Shown: positions 1 to 15,615 of the stretch, piece by piece
How positions within the stretch are numbered: the first letter of the stretch is position 1
Layout of the letters: each line of letters opens with the position of its first letter
Assembly: GCF_013839445.1 (NCBI RefSeq)
Contig: NZ_JACDIT010000002.1
Location: 186,001-250,000, forward strand
Length of the DNA stretch: 64,000 nt
Source of the DNA: Chthonobacter albigriseus
GTDB taxonomy: Bacteria; Pseudomonadota; Alphaproteobacteria; Rhizobiales; Pleomorphomonadaceae
Direction of reading: 5' to 3'
Translations under genes and position numbers: made by a program
Notes under the pieces: generated by a model
Database searches by the model: none
Seen by the model: the letters and a program-made list of their open reading frames with translations, nothing else
Told to the model about the DNA's origin: nothing

Positions 1-1979
<1,979 letters not shown>

Positions 1980-2055
1980 TCACCAGGATCCGGGCGTCCG
2001 TTGAACCGCCGGGTGTGCGGTCCAGGTCTTCCCGGTTCCTATCCGGACGGCCAAA

Positions 2056-2088
2056 GCTGCCCGTTCCCTAGAGGGGAAATCGGGCAGC
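2056..2088 (-). other. Hairpin in the rpoB-rpoC spacer
   Basis: Perfect 8-bp arms GCTGCCCG and CGGGCAGC enclose a second, nested TTCCC/GGGAA pairing. It lies 37 bp past the rpoB stop and 170 bp before the rpoC start. There is no T-tract, so a read-through, pausing or RNase-processing element is more likely than a full terminator. The pairing is seen; the role is inferred. Confidence 0.5.
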
Positions 2089-2125
2089 CCTGGGGTCGTC
2101 CGTTCATCTCATCGTGATGCGGCGG

Positions 2126-6265
<4,140 letters not shown>

Positions 6266-6370
6266 TGCTTCCCTCGTATTCGTCGGATCGGCTGTCCGGA
6301 GCCCTCGCGTCGGTCCCCGCGGACGGGGGCCAGGGCTCGGGACAGCCCGATCGGGTCATCTGTGCCACGA

Positions 6371-6422
6371 TTCGGGGCGTTTCCCCGAAACGGACGCGAG
6401 GGCGGCCTTGTTTCGGCCGCCC
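6371..6422 (-). other. Two tandem hairpins in the rplL-rpoB spacer
   Basis: Arms TTCGGGG/CCCCGAA (6371-6389, 5-nt loop) and GGGCGGCC/GGCCGCCC (6400-6422, 7-nt loop) lie between the rplL stop and the rpoB start. In enterobacteria the same spacer carries an attenuator and an RNase III site that set the ratio of L7/L12 to beta; that comparison is established knowledge. A matching role here is inferred. No T-tract follows on the minus strand. Confidence 0.5.
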
Positions 6423-6448
6423 ACGCGCAGTTTTCAAACGCCGGTCGA

Positions 6449-6832
<384 letters not shown>

Positions 6833-6886
6833 TTTTCACATCCTTGAGTAGGTTCGAACACTGTTTGGTTTTCAGGTCGAACGGCC

Positions 6887-7405
6887 TCACGCCGCTTCGT
6901 CCTTCTTGGCATAGGCACCGAAAACGCGGGCGAGCTGAGCCGCCGGCGCCTGAACGACGCCTGCGATGCGGGTGGCGGGGGTCTGAATCATACCCACCAG
7001 CTTCGCGCGCAGTTCGTCGAGCGACGGCAGCGAGGCCAGAGCCTTGACGCCGTTCGGGTCCAGATTGGATTTGCCGAGCGCTCCGCCGAGGATCACGAGC
7101 TTGTCGTTACCCTTGGCGTAGTCCACGACCGACTTCGTGGCCGCGACCGGATCCGCCGAATAGGCGATGACGGTCGGACCCTTGAAGAGGTCTGTGATGT
7201 GCTCGGCATCCGTGCCTTGAAGAGCAAGCTTGGCGAGGCGGTTCTTGGCGACCTTGACCTTACCGCCTGCTTCCCTGACGCGGGCGCGCAGCGCCTGCAG
7301 TTCAGCCACGGTGAGGCCTTGGTAGTGGGCGACGACGATCACACCAGCGTCCTTGAACGAGGTGTTGAGCGCCGCGACCAGTTCGCGCTTTTCCGCTCTA
7401 TCCAC
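6887..7405 (-). CDS. rplJ: 50S ribosomal protein L10
   Basis: Base of the L7/L12 stalk and likely autoregulator of rplJL. I chose the GTG at 7405 (reads [14 protein letters not shown]): it gives 172 aa, the family norm, and sits 6 nt after GGAGA. The frame stays open to 7564, but that extra 53-residue leader resembles nothing in L10. The RNA-binding N-terminal domain and the C-terminal helix that carries L12 dimers ([20 protein letters not shown]) are clear. It precedes rplL and follows a 425-bp spacer after rplA. Confidence 0.96.
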   Translation of the reverse strand: MDRAEKRELVAALNTSFKDAGVIVVAHYQGLTVAELQALRARVREAGGKVKVAKNRLAKLALQGTDAEHITDLFKGPTVIAYSADPVAATKSVVDYAKGNDKLVILGGALGKSNLDPNGVKALASLPSLDELRAKLVGMIQTPATRIAGVVQAPAAQLARVFGAYAKKDEAA

Positions 7406-7830
7406 TGCCTGTCTCCAGTTGACGACGAGGAGAGTTCCCCGCCGTCGGTTGCCATGGCCGCCGGACCTTTGTCCCGCGAGGCTCTCATCGAGACCCGCGG
7501 GCGTCCGACGACGCTCGCGTGCCTGTCCGCCAGCCCGCCCGGTGTCCCGGTGCGGCAACGGCAAGAGTTCGAACCACCTTCAGGCATCAGGCGAGGATCC
7601 CGGGGGACCCCGCTCATGCAGAATCGGTTTTCACTCCCGTCTCATGCAGGCCCGACCGTTCCGGCCGCCCGTAAAAGCGGTGACGGAGGGTCCAGAAGGC
7701 TTAGGTCGTGGCAGAGCCACGGCACCTGCAATCTCGGACAGGTTTTGGCCCGCGGGGGAGACCCATGAGGATCGCCTCCGCCGGCCAGACCACCCGCCGG
7801 TCGCCCGACGGGAATTCACAAGGCCGCGTG
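7406..7830 (-). promoter_or_regulatory. rplJ leader region with candidate L10-binding structure
   Basis: A 425-bp non-coding stretch between rplA and rplJ, far longer than the other spacers in this operon. On the minus strand, 7693-7730 reads GCAGGTGCC, then a perfect 6-bp hairpin (7707-7721, arms CGTGGC/GCCACG, 3-nt loop), then GACCTAAGCC. This resembles the internal-loop element that L10 binds in L10 leaders of other bacteria. The hairpin is seen; identity as an L10 leader is inferred by resemblance. I could not place a convincing promoter here. Confidence 0.45.
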
Positions 7831-8526
7831 TTACGCGGTCACGGACGACGGGTCGACCTTGACGCCGGGGCCCATCGTCGAAGAAATCGAAACGCGCTGC
7901 AGATAGGTGCCCTTGGCACCCGTCGGCTTGGCCTTCTGCACCGCGTCGAGGAAGGCGCGGATGTTCTCCACGAGCGCGTCGCTCGCAAAGGACACCTTGC
8001 CCACGCCGGCGTGGACGATGCCGGCCTTCTCCACGCGGAACTCGACCGCGCCGCCCTTGGCGGCCTTCACGGCGCCGGCGACGTCCTGCGACACCGTGCC
8101 GACCTTCGGGTTCGGCATCAGGCCGCGCGGGCCGAGCACCTTACCGAGACGGCCGACCAGCGGCATCATGTCCGGGGTCGCGATGCAGCGATCGAAGTCG
8201 ATCGTGCCGCCCTGGACGATGTCCACCAGGTCTTCGGCGCCGACGATGTCGGCTCCGGCAGCCTTGGCCTCGTCGGCCTTGGTGCCGCGGGCGAACACAG
8301 CGACGCGGACCGTGCGGCCGGTGCCGTTCGGCAGCTGGCAGACGCCGCGAACCATCTGGTCGGCGTGACGCGGGTCGACGCCGAGGTTGATGGCCAGCTC
8401 GATCGTTTCGTCGAACTTGGCCGTCGCGCGCTCCTTGAGGAGGCCGATGGCGTCGGCGAGGGGGTACAGCTTGTTGCGGTCGATACCCTCACGGGTCTTG
8501 GCGACGCGCTTTGCGATCTTTGCCAT
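7831..8526 (-). CDS. rplA: 50S ribosomal protein L1
   Basis: Binds 23S rRNA at the L1 stalk and commonly represses its own mRNA. The ATG at 8526 ([20 protein letters not shown]) gives 231 aa and has GGAG about 8 nt upstream. An in-frame GTG at 8535 overlapping the rplK stop would add three residues and is less likely. Signature segments include [20 protein letters not shown] and the C-terminal [20 protein letters not shown]. It sits 5 bp after rplK. Confidence 0.97.
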   Translation of the reverse strand: MAKIAKRVAKTREGIDRNKLYPLADAIGLLKERATAKFDETIELAINLGVDPRHADQMVRGVCQLPNGTGRTVRVAVFARGTKADEAKAAGADIVGAEDLVDIVQGGTIDFDRCIATPDMMPLVGRLGKVLGPRGLMPNPKVGTVSQDVAGAVKAAKGGAVEFRVEKAGIVHAGVGKVSFASDALVENIRAFLDAVQKAKPTGAKGTYLQRVSISSTMGPGVKVDPSSVTA

Positions 8527-8531
8527 GCTCG

Positions 8532-8960
8532 TCACTCCACAACCGTGAGGCCCATCGCGCGGGCGGAGCCTTCGACCATCTTGGCAGCCGCATCCACGGT
8601 GTCCGTGTTGAGGTCGGCCAGCTTCGTCTGGGCGATTTCGCGCACCTGCGCCCGAGTCACCGTACCGGCCGTGCCCTTGCCCGGGGTCGAGGACCCCTTC
8701 GGCAGGCCGGCGGCCTTCTTCAGGAAGTAGGAGACCGGCGGGGTCTTCAGCTTGAAGGTGAAGGAGCGGTCGGCGTAGATCGTGAACTGGACGGGGATCG
8801 GCATCCCCTTCTCCATGTTCGCGGTCTGCGCGTTGAACGCCTTGCAGAATTCCATGATGTTCAGGCCGCGCTGACCGAGCGCGGGGCCGATCGGGGGCGA
8901 CGGGGTCGCCGAACCGGCCGATACCTGAAGCTTCAGGTAACCGGTGATCTTCTTCGCCAT
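8532..8960 (-). CDS. rplK: 50S ribosomal protein L11
   Basis: Part of the GTPase-associated centre. It has 142 aa, the standard length. The N-terminal domain carries the proline-rich [20 protein letters not shown] segment known as the thiostrepton/factor-interacting region. The C-terminal rRNA-binding domain ends [15 protein letters not shown]. It is first gene of the L11-L1 pair, 165 bp after nusG. Confidence 0.98.
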   Translation of the reverse strand: MAKKITGYLKLQVSAGSATPSPPIGPALGQRGLNIMEFCKAFNAQTANMEKGMPIPVQFTIYADRSFTFKLKTPPVSYFLKKAAGLPKGSSTPGKGTAGTVTRAQVREIAQTKLADLNTDTVDAAAKMVEGSARAMGLTVVE

Positions 8961-8983
8961 TGTTCTACTCCATCCTTATCGGA

Positions 8984-9001
8984 CCGGGGCCGAAACCCCG
9001 G
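8984..9001 (-). other. Hairpin in rplK leader
   Basis: Perfect 6-bp arms CCGGGG/CCCCGG with a 6-nt loop, 24 bp before the rplK start. The L11-L1 operon is generally autoregulated by L1 binding its leader; whether this stem is part of such a site is inference. Confidence 0.3.
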
Positions 9002-9125
9002 AGGAGAGCGTGGTCAAGATCCTCATCTCCCGCCGGCGATCAGCGGGACGGATCTCCCACGCGTGAAGTCGGTGCCGAAGCGCCGACGTGACCGGCCCTG
9101 GTTTCCCGGAGCCGGATGGGTTGCG

Positions 9126-9656
9126 TCAGACCTTTTCGACCTGACCGTATTCGAGCTCGACAGGCGTGGCGCGACCGAAGATCGACACCGCCACCTTGAG
9201 GCGCGAGCGCTCTTCGTCGACTTCCTCGACGAGGCCGTTGAAGGAGGCGAACGGGCCGTCTGAGACGCGCACCTGCTCGCCGATCTCGAAGCTGACCGAG
9301 GCCTTCGGCCGTTCCACGCCTTCTTCCACCTGGTGAAGGATGCGCTCGGCCTCGCGGTCGGGGATCGGCACCGGGCGGTTGTCGCTGCCCAGGAAGCCGG
9401 TCACCTTCGGGGTGTTCTTGATCAGGTGGTAGGCCTCGTCGGTCATCTCCATGCGGACCAGGACGTAGCCGGGGAAGAACTTGCGCTCTGCGTTGACCTT
9501 GCGGCCGCGGCGCACTTCCACGATGCTCTCGGTCGGCACCAGGATCTGTTCGAAGAGATGCTCGAGCCCGCGCTGATGCGCCTGCTCGCGGATGGAGTCC
9601 GCCACCTTCTTCTCGAAATTCGAGTAGGCGTGAACGATATACCAGCGCTTGGCCAT
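9126..9656 (-). CDS. nusG: Transcription termination/antitermination protein NusG
   Basis: RNA polymerase-associated elongation factor, 176 aa. The N-terminal NGN domain (MAKRWYIVHAYSNFEKKVAD...FPGYVLVRMEM) binds the polymerase. The C-terminal KOW domain contains GEQVRVSDGPFASFNGLVEE and contacts Rho or S10. It follows secE by 28 bp, the standard arrangement. Confidence 0.98.
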   Translation of the reverse strand: MAKRWYIVHAYSNFEKKVADSIREQAHQRGLEHLFEQILVPTESIVEVRRGRKVNAERKFFPGYVLVRMEMTDEAYHLIKNTPKVTGFLGSDNRPVPIPDREAERILHQVEEGVERPKASVSFEIGEQVRVSDGPFASFNGLVEEVDEERSRLKVAVSIFGRATPVELEYGQVEKV

Positions 9657-9684
9657 GTCAGTCTCTCACCCTCGCCGCGATAGT

Positions 9685-9882
9685 TCAGCCGCCGATGCCG
9701 AGCAGCAGCCCGACACCCCACGCGAGGATCTGGTCCACGAGCAGGAAGAATACGGCCGCAACCGCCGCCATGATGAACACCATGGTGGTGGTGATCGCCG
9801 TCTCGCGCCGGGTCGGCCAGGTCACCTTGGCCGTTTCGGTACGCACCTGCTGAAGAAACTGAAAGGGATTGGTCTTCGCCAT
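9685..9882 (-). CDS. secE: Preprotein translocase subunit SecE
   Basis: Small essential subunit of the SecYEG channel. From the ATG at 9882 it has 65 aa: MAKTNPFQFLQQVRTETAKV, the conserved KVTWPTRRET amphipathic element, one transmembrane helix (TTTMVFIMAAVAAVFFLLVD), and a short periplasmic tail. An upstream in-frame ATG at 9894 would add MSRR; neither has a strong Shine-Dalgarno. It lies between tRNA-Trp and nusG. Confidence 0.94.
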   Translation of the reverse strand: MAKTNPFQFLQQVRTETAKVTWPTRRETAITTTMVFIMAAVAAVFFLLVDQILAWGVGLLLGIGG

Positions 9883-9985
9883 CCGCCTGCTCATGACAGT
9901 CGGGCGCGCAGGACGATCATCCCGCACGCCGCGATCAGGAAACCGTTATCTATAGGTTCCGGGTCTGAAGTGCAAGAGCGAGAAG

Positions 9986-10061
9986 TGGCAGGGGCAGCAG
10001 GGCTCGAACCCGCGACCTGCGGTTTTGGAGACCGCCGCTCTACCAGCTGAGCTATACCCCT
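9986..10061 (-). tRNA. tRNA-Trp (CCA)
   Basis: A 76-nt cloverleaf on the minus strand with encoded 3' CCA. The acceptor arms AGGGGTA/TGCCCCT pair over 7 bp with one G-T. The anticodon loop reads TCTCCAAAA with anticodon CCA, and the T-loop is GTTCGAGC. It sits between tuf and secE, as in many proteobacteria. Confidence 0.97.
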
Positions 10062-10089
10062 TCAAGCTCGCTCTCACGAACCCGCAACG

Positions 10090-10117
10090 CTTATATCCGA
10101 ACCGGAGCGCCGATCAA
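10090..10117 (-). promoter_or_regulatory. Sigma70-type promoter before tRNA-Trp/secE
   Basis: On the minus strand TTGATC (10117-10112), a 16-nt spacer, then TATAAG (10095-10090). The -10 lies about 29 bp from the tRNA-Trp 5' end, as expected for a stable-RNA promoter, and downstream of a possible tuf terminator hairpin. Confidence 0.6.
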
Positions 10118-10226
10118 GCGCCTCGGCGCCGTCCTTGTTTCCGATTCTTGCTCCGGCGGCAAGCCGTCGAAGCAAATTCCTCTGGATTGTCAGCCGGTAA
10201 GCTCGACGCAGCCGGCCGATCGGCGA

Positions 10227-10254
10227 GGGAGGGCGGCTGGTCGGCCACCCTCCC
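10227..10254 (-). terminator. Candidate terminator hairpin after tuf
   Basis: GC-rich inverted repeat with arms GGGAGGGCGGC and GGCCACCCTCCC, 12 bp past the tuf stop codon. Pairing is near perfect, but no T-run follows on the minus strand, so termination may be partial. Confidence 0.45.
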
Positions 10255-10266
10255 CGGCTTCGATCA

Positions 10267-11457
<1,191 letters not shown>

Positions 11458-11612
11458 CGTTTGTCTTCCTCGAACTGTCGCGTAGTCCGGCGTACCGGGG
11501 CGGGCCGGCGGCTCGAATAGTTTGTTTTCACCTTGGGTTCAAGCCCCCTCGCGCATGACAGGATCGCGCCGCCGCGCATCGCGCGCACACGTCCTGTCGC
11601 AAAGGGGATGGG

Positions 11613-11688
11613 CATGGAGCGGGTAGCGGGAATCGAACCCGCGTATTCAGCTTGGAAGGCTGCTGCTCTACCATTGAGCTATACCCGC
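11613..11688 (-). tRNA. tRNA-Gly (TCC)
   Basis: A 76-nt cloverleaf including encoded CCA. 5' GCGGGTA pairs with TACCCGC, the anticodon loop is CTTCCAA (anticodon TCC), and the T-loop is GTTCGATT. It is probably cotranscribed with tRNA-Tyr and tuf. Confidence 0.97.
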
Positions 11689-11849
11689 GCTGGCTCCTCA
11701 CATATTCGCAGCCGCGCCGCCGCGCAAGACGGTTCGTCGCATCCGACGGCTCCGATCGGCTCGTCCCGTGCGCGCAGAGTCGTTCGGTTGCCAGACGGCC
11801 GCCGGCGCTCGGTTGCCGGCGGACCGGCGGCATTGGACGAGAAGGAAGA

Positions 11850-11934
11850 TGGTGGGGGAAGTAGGACTCGAACCTACGAAGGCCTAGCCAGCGGATTTAC
11901 AGTCCGCCCCCTTTGCCGCTCGGGACATTCCCCC
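11850..11934 (-). tRNA. tRNA-Tyr (GTA)
   Basis: An 85-nt class II tRNA with a long variable arm and encoded CCA. Acceptor arms are GGGGGAA/TTCCCCC, and the anticodon GTA sits in CTGTAAA. It is first gene of the tRNA-Tyr/tRNA-Gly/tuf unit. Confidence 0.97.
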
Positions 11935-12005
11935 ATCCGGGACGCGATGGGTGGAACCCTGAACGCGACCGCGCCTCCACCGGACGGGCCGGCGGTGCGG
12001 GCGTC

Positions 12006-12034
12006 GTTATGGCGAGGGGAATGCCCCCTGTCAA
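12006..12034 (-). promoter_or_regulatory. Sigma70-type promoter for tRNA-Tyr/tRNA-Gly/tuf
   Basis: On the minus strand a consensus TTGACA (12034-12029), a 17-nt spacer and CATAAC (12011-12006). It is 72 bp upstream of tRNA-Tyr, in the spacer divergent from rlmB. Confidence 0.65.
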
Positions 12035-12133
12035 CCCGTCATCGACAGCGGGGCGGCGCGCGTTCGCCGGTCCGGCTGGGCGGGCGGAGGATCGGGCCTT
12101 CCGCCCTCCCCGGCGGCTCGCTATAAGGCGCGC

Positions 12134-12964
12134 ATGAGCGACGACCGGCCCTCCCCCAGCAAGCGCAAGCCCTTCCGCAAGCCCGGCGGCAAGCCGGGAG
12201 ACGCCCGCGGCTTCAAGCCCCGCCCGAAGCGCGAGCGGGAAGCGGGCGACACCCTCTATCTCTATGGGCTGCACACGGTGGAGCTGGCGCTGAAGAACGA
12301 GCGGCGCCGGCCGCTCCGGCTGCTGGCGACCCGCAACGCGCTTGCCCGCCTTCAGGAACGGTTCGACGGCGGCGTGCTGCCGCTGCCGGCGGAAGAGGCC
12401 TCCCCCTATACGCTCGACCGGCTGCTCGGCTCCGACGCGGTGCACCAGGGCGTCGCGCTGGAGGTGGAGCCGCTGCGCCCGCTGAAGGCCGCGGACCTTT
12501 CCGGCGCGCGGCTTGTGCTGGCGCTCGACCAGATCACCGATCCGCACAACGTGGGCGCCATCCTGCGCTCGGCCTGCGCGCTCGGCGTCGATGCGGTGGT
12601 GACGACGGCACGGCACAGCCCGGCCGAATCGGGCGTGCTCGCCAAGTCGGCGTCCGGGGCGCTCGACCTCGTTCCGATCATGCAGGTGCGCAATCTCGGC
12701 GATGCGCTGGAGGAGCTCCGGGCCGAGGGCTTTCAGGTGGTCGGCCTGGATTCGGACGCCCCTGCCCCGCTGGAAGCCTGCGCCTTCCAGGCGCCGGTCT
12801 GCCTTGTGCTCGGCGCCGAGGGCAAGGGCATCCGCCAGCGAACGCGCGAACTCTCCGACGTGGTCGCCCGGCTCGACATGCCCGGTCCGATCAAGAGCCT
12901 CAACGTCTCCAACGCCTGCGTGCTCGCCCTCTACGTGGTCAGCCGCGCCATCGCCGGCACCTGA
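12134..12964 (+). CDS. rlmB: 23S rRNA (guanosine(2251)-2'-O)-methyltransferase RlmB
   Basis: SPOUT-class (TrmH-type) enzyme that methylates the 2'-O of a 23S rRNA P-loop guanosine using SAM. It has 276 aa. A basic N-terminal tail (about residues 1-38) precedes the substrate-binding domain (LYGLHTVELALKNERRRPLR). The catalytic domain shows motif 1 DQITDPHNVGAILRSA (about 137-152), motif 2 LVLGAEGKGI and motif 3 PGPIKSLNVSNACVLALY, which form the SAM knot. It is divergent from the tRNA-Tyr unit and followed by tRNA-Thr. Confidence 0.93.
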   Translation: MSDDRPSPSKRKPFRKPGGKPGDARGFKPRPKREREAGDTLYLYGLHTVELALKNERRRPLRLLATRNALARLQERFDGGVLPLPAEEASPYTLDRLLGSDAVHQGVALEVEPLRPLKAADLSGARLVLALDQITDPHNVGAILRSACALGVDAVVTTARHSPAESGVLAKSASGALDLVPIMQVRNLGDALEELRAEGFQVVGLDSDAPAPLEACAFQAPVCLVLGAEGKGIRQRTRELSDVVARLDMPGPIKSLNVSNACVLALYVVSRAIAGT

Positions 12965-13022
12965 CGCCGCACCGGCAGTTGCGATCGGCAGCCCGTTTCG
13001 CTATGGAAACCTCCACGCCAGG

Positions 13023-13097
13023 GCCGGCATAGCACAGCGGTAGTGCAGCGGTTTTGTAAACCGAAGGTCGGGAGTTCGATCCTCTCTGCCGGCACCA
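13023..13097 (+). tRNA. tRNA-Thr (TGT)
   Basis: A 75-nt cloverleaf with encoded CCA. Acceptor GCCGGCA pairs perfectly with TGCCGGC, the anticodon loop TTTGTAA gives anticodon TGT, and the T-loop is GTTCGATC. It lies 58 bp after rlmB. The glycan region begins beyond it, but no integrase or duplicated tRNA end was seen. Confidence 0.96.
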
Positions 13098-13483
13098 ATC
13101 CCTTCCGGTGGCACAGCCACCGGAGCCGAACTCCGCCGACCTGATCTGCAAGACGGACAAGATGCCGGGTGTCGTCGGGCTGTGGTGGGAAGGGATCTGT
13201 TGGCGCCTTACTCTCCGCTTGCCGCCCTGACCCTACGCGAACTGCGCCAACAGTCTGTTGATTTTCGCGACATGATAGAGTGTAAATGATCGAAATTCGG
13301 TCATGGGACGGACCACATGCCTCTTTGGGAGCATCGCTTGTTGCCTGCTGTCGTTTTCCTTCTGATTTGGGTGGCAATTGGACTGCTATTCCGGGGCGGA
13401 TACGTGTCCTTCCATCCCTAGCGAGCCAACGCGTTATTTTTTTAATCTTTGTCGAAATGCCGTAAGTTCTGACTGGAGTATTC
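13098..13483. other. 386-bp spacer between tRNA-Thr and the glycan region
   Basis: Relatively AT-rich for this window, with a run of seven T at about 13437-13443. The only candidate gene in it is the 34-codon frame at 13317-13421. No clear promoter or integration site was recognised. Confidence 0.6.
13317..13421 (+). CDS. Possible 34-aa single-pass membrane mini-protein
   Basis: ATG to TAG, 34 codons. The product has a charged N-terminus (MPLWEHR), one continuous hydrophobic stretch (LLPAVVFLLIWVAIGLLF) long enough to span the membrane, and a short polar tail. A weak purine-rich element (GGGACGG) lies about 5 nt upstream. I recognise no family. An overlapping 58-codon frame starts at 13286 and has no such character. 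It could be chance. Confidence 0.3.
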   Translation: MPLWEHRLLPAVVFLLIWVAIGLLFRGGYVSFHP

Positions 13484-15097
13484 ATGGACTTACTGGATAG
13501 TGAGCAGCAAAAGGCAGAGCAACATTTCCGTTTGCTGATCAACAAGGCATCTCTAGCTGCATCTCGCCGTTCGTGGTTGCATGCAAGCGTTCTTCTGCAG
13601 GCGGCCGTGCTTGGCACATGGGCCCGTCATCCCGGCTTCTTCTTCTCCAGGGAAGCTGAAGAATTGGCCGCACGCATCGCCGCGAACACGCTCGGCACCC
13701 GTCCGCCCGCCGCACATCCCGTTGAGACGTCCCGACCGCGGCGCATCCTGCACGTTCTTTCGGAAGCCAAGCTGCCGGGCGGCCATACCCGCGCGATCCA
13801 GCGCCTGATCGAAGCCGACAGCCAGTCGGTTCATTCCCTGGCCGTCACCCAGCAGCTGGTCCCGTTTCCGAAGGAACTGAAACAGACCATCCACGGGTCC
13901 GGGGGCAGAATCCACTTCCTCGACCGTTGGAGCAAGTTGATCGGAACGGCCAGAAAACTTGCGGACCTCGCCGCCGTCCACGACATCATCGTGCTCAGTC
14001 CGCATCCGCACGACATCGTGCCGATCCTGGCCTTCGCCGGAAATCCGTCCTGCCCGCCGTTGATCCACTTCAACCATGCCGACCATGTGTTCTGGCTAGG
14101 CGCAGGCGTCGCCGACGTGATCTGGAACTTCCGGCGATCGGGCCTGGCTCTTGCCTCCGCCCGGCGAGGAATCGAACCGCACCGAGCCGGCCTCCTGCCG
14201 CTGCCTTTGCGCCTCGATGAACGCAGTGGGCGCGCTCCGTCGAAACAGGACGCCCGGCGAAAGCTGGGGTTGCCGGATGATGCCGTGGTCGCCCTGACCG
14301 TCGCATCGGCCTACAAGCTGAAGCCTCACGACCAGGCGAACTATTTCGATCTGCACCGTCCGCTTCTCGACGCCTGTCCCGCCCTTCGCATCCTCCTCGT
14401 CGGTCCCTCTCCGGACGCCCAGATCTTTCGCGATCTGACTGCCTTCAGCGGTGGCCGCATCCGCTGTGAAGGCATTCACATGGACCTCGCGGATCATCTG
14501 GCGGCGGCGGACCTTTATCTTGATTCCACCCCGTTCGCCTCGCAGACATCGCTTCTGGAGGCGGCGGCGGTCGGTTTGCCTTGTGTCAGCTGGCGGACCT
14601 TTCCAGCCGAAAATCTTGCAAGCGTGTTCGGAAGCGACGACCCTTCCTTTGACGACCTGCCGGTGTGCTTCACCGACCCCTCGGCGTACCGCAGTCGGGT
14701 TGCGTCGTTGATCGACGACGCGGACTTCCGCGTGGCCGAGGGCCGGAAGCTCGCCACGTCGGTCGCACGCCATCATTGCGGCGACGAGTGGAAAGCCTCT
14801 CTCGATCGTCTCTACCGGCAGGCGATCGAAAACGCCCGGCAGCGGCCGCATGTCCTGGCGCCGGACCTCGGACCTGCAGAGGTCAACCGGGAGGTCATGC
14901 GGCTGCAACTTGGATCGGGGCAATGGGCGCTCGATTCGGAAGGGGCGACCGCATCTTTCCTTCCATTGATCGAGCAGTGGCGGCGATACTGGAGCTTGGA
15001 GGCCGGCAAGCGGCCGTCACCGCGGGTCTTCATCCCGTTCTACGTGTCGCGGATGATCCAATCGGTGAAGAACGCTGCTGGCCTGGGGCGGCGCTAA
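13484..15097 (+). CDS. GT-B fold glycosyltransferase
   Basis: Predicted cytoplasmic glycosyltransferase of 537 aa. The ATG at 13484 has GGAG five nt upstream. After about 85 helical residues comes a GT-B N-terminal domain opening RRILHVLSEAKLPGGHTRAI. The donor-binding half has LTVASAYKLKPHDQ (about 273) and DLYLDSTPFASQTSLLEAAA (about 345-364), followed by VGLPCVSW, the usual region for nucleotide-sugar binding in GT4-like enzymes. The donor and linkage cannot be read from sequence. It opens the surface-glycan region and converges on an acetyltransferase gene. Confidence 0.8.
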   Translation: MDLLDSEQQKAEQHFRLLINKASLAASRRSWLHASVLLQAAVLGTWARHPGFFFSREAEELAARIAANTLGTRPPAAHPVETSRPRRILHVLSEAKLPGGHTRAIQRLIEADSQSVHSLAVTQQLVPFPKELKQTIHGSGGRIHFLDRWSKLIGTARKLADLAAVHDIIVLSPHPHDIVPILAFAGNPSCPPLIHFNHADHVFWLGAGVADVIWNFRRSGLALASARRGIEPHRAGLLPLPLRLDERSGRAPSKQDARRKLGLPDDAVVALTVASAYKLKPHDQANYFDLHRPLLDACPALRILLVGPSPDAQIFRDLTAFSGGRIRCEGIHMDLADHLAAADLYLDSTPFASQTSLLEAAAVGLPCVSWRTFPAENLASVFGSDDPSFDDLPVCFTDPSAYRSRVASLIDDADFRVAEGRKLATSVARHHCGDEWKASLDRLYRQAIENARQRPHVLAPDLGPAEVNREVMRLQLGSGQWALDSEGATASFLPLIEQWRRYWSLEAGKRPSPRVFIPFYVSRMIQSVKNAAGLGRR

Positions 15098-15109
15098 TAT
15101 CGACAGCGC

Positions 15110-15571
15110 TCAACGAAGCGGTAGCGGTCGGGCCGGGTTGCCCGCCACCGTCGATCCGGCCTCCACGTCGCCGACCACCACGGCACCGGCAGCCACCCTC
15201 GCCCCTTCGCCGATGGTTATGCCGGGCAACAGGACGGAACCGGCCCCGATCCAGGCTCCTGCCCGGATCATGGTGGTGGGATACCGGTCGGGATACTGCT
15301 TGGACCGCGGATATCGATCCGTCGTGATGGTGACGTTCGCCTCGATCGTGACATCGTGTTCGATGCGCACGGCATCCCAGAGGTGGACGCCGTGGCCGAT
15401 GCTCACGCGATCCCCGAGGATCACGTCGTTCTCCACGAAACAGTGGGTGCTGAACCGGCAATCGGCGCCGATGACCGCACGCGGAAGGACGACGCAATAG
15501 GCATCGATCAACGTGCCATCGCCAAGCGCCATCGACTGGCAATCGGCAAGAGGGTGGATGCTGACGGCCAT
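15110..15571 (-). CDS. Hexapeptide-repeat (left-handed beta-helix) acyltransferase
   Basis: Trimeric O- or N-acetyltransferase of the LbH family, 153 aa from the ATG at 15571 (preceded by GGCGAG at 5 nt; a GTG at 15586 would add five residues). Repeats of the [LIV]GxxxxI type run through most of the protein: AVIGADCRF, VILGDRVSI, TIEANVTI, AWIGAGSVL, ITIGEGARVAAGAVV. It ends VAGNPARPLPLR, the usual closing motif of sugar acetyltransferases. Its target is probably a glycan in this region. Confidence 0.8.
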   Translation of the reverse strand: MAVSIHPLADCQSMALGDGTLIDAYCVVLPRAVIGADCRFSTHCFVENDVILGDRVSIGHGVHLWDAVRIEHDVTIEANVTITTDRYPRSKQYPDRYPTTMIRAGAWIGAGSVLLPGITIGEGARVAAGAVVVGDVEAGSTVAGNPARPLPLR

Positions 15572-15615
15572 TCGATCTCGCCACACTCGGTTTCACACGT
15601 TCGGCGGATCACTTT

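Noticed and set aside
13023-13483. tRNA-Thr as an integration site for the glycan region
   Set aside because: No integrase or recombinase gene and no duplicated tRNA 3' end seen in the window.
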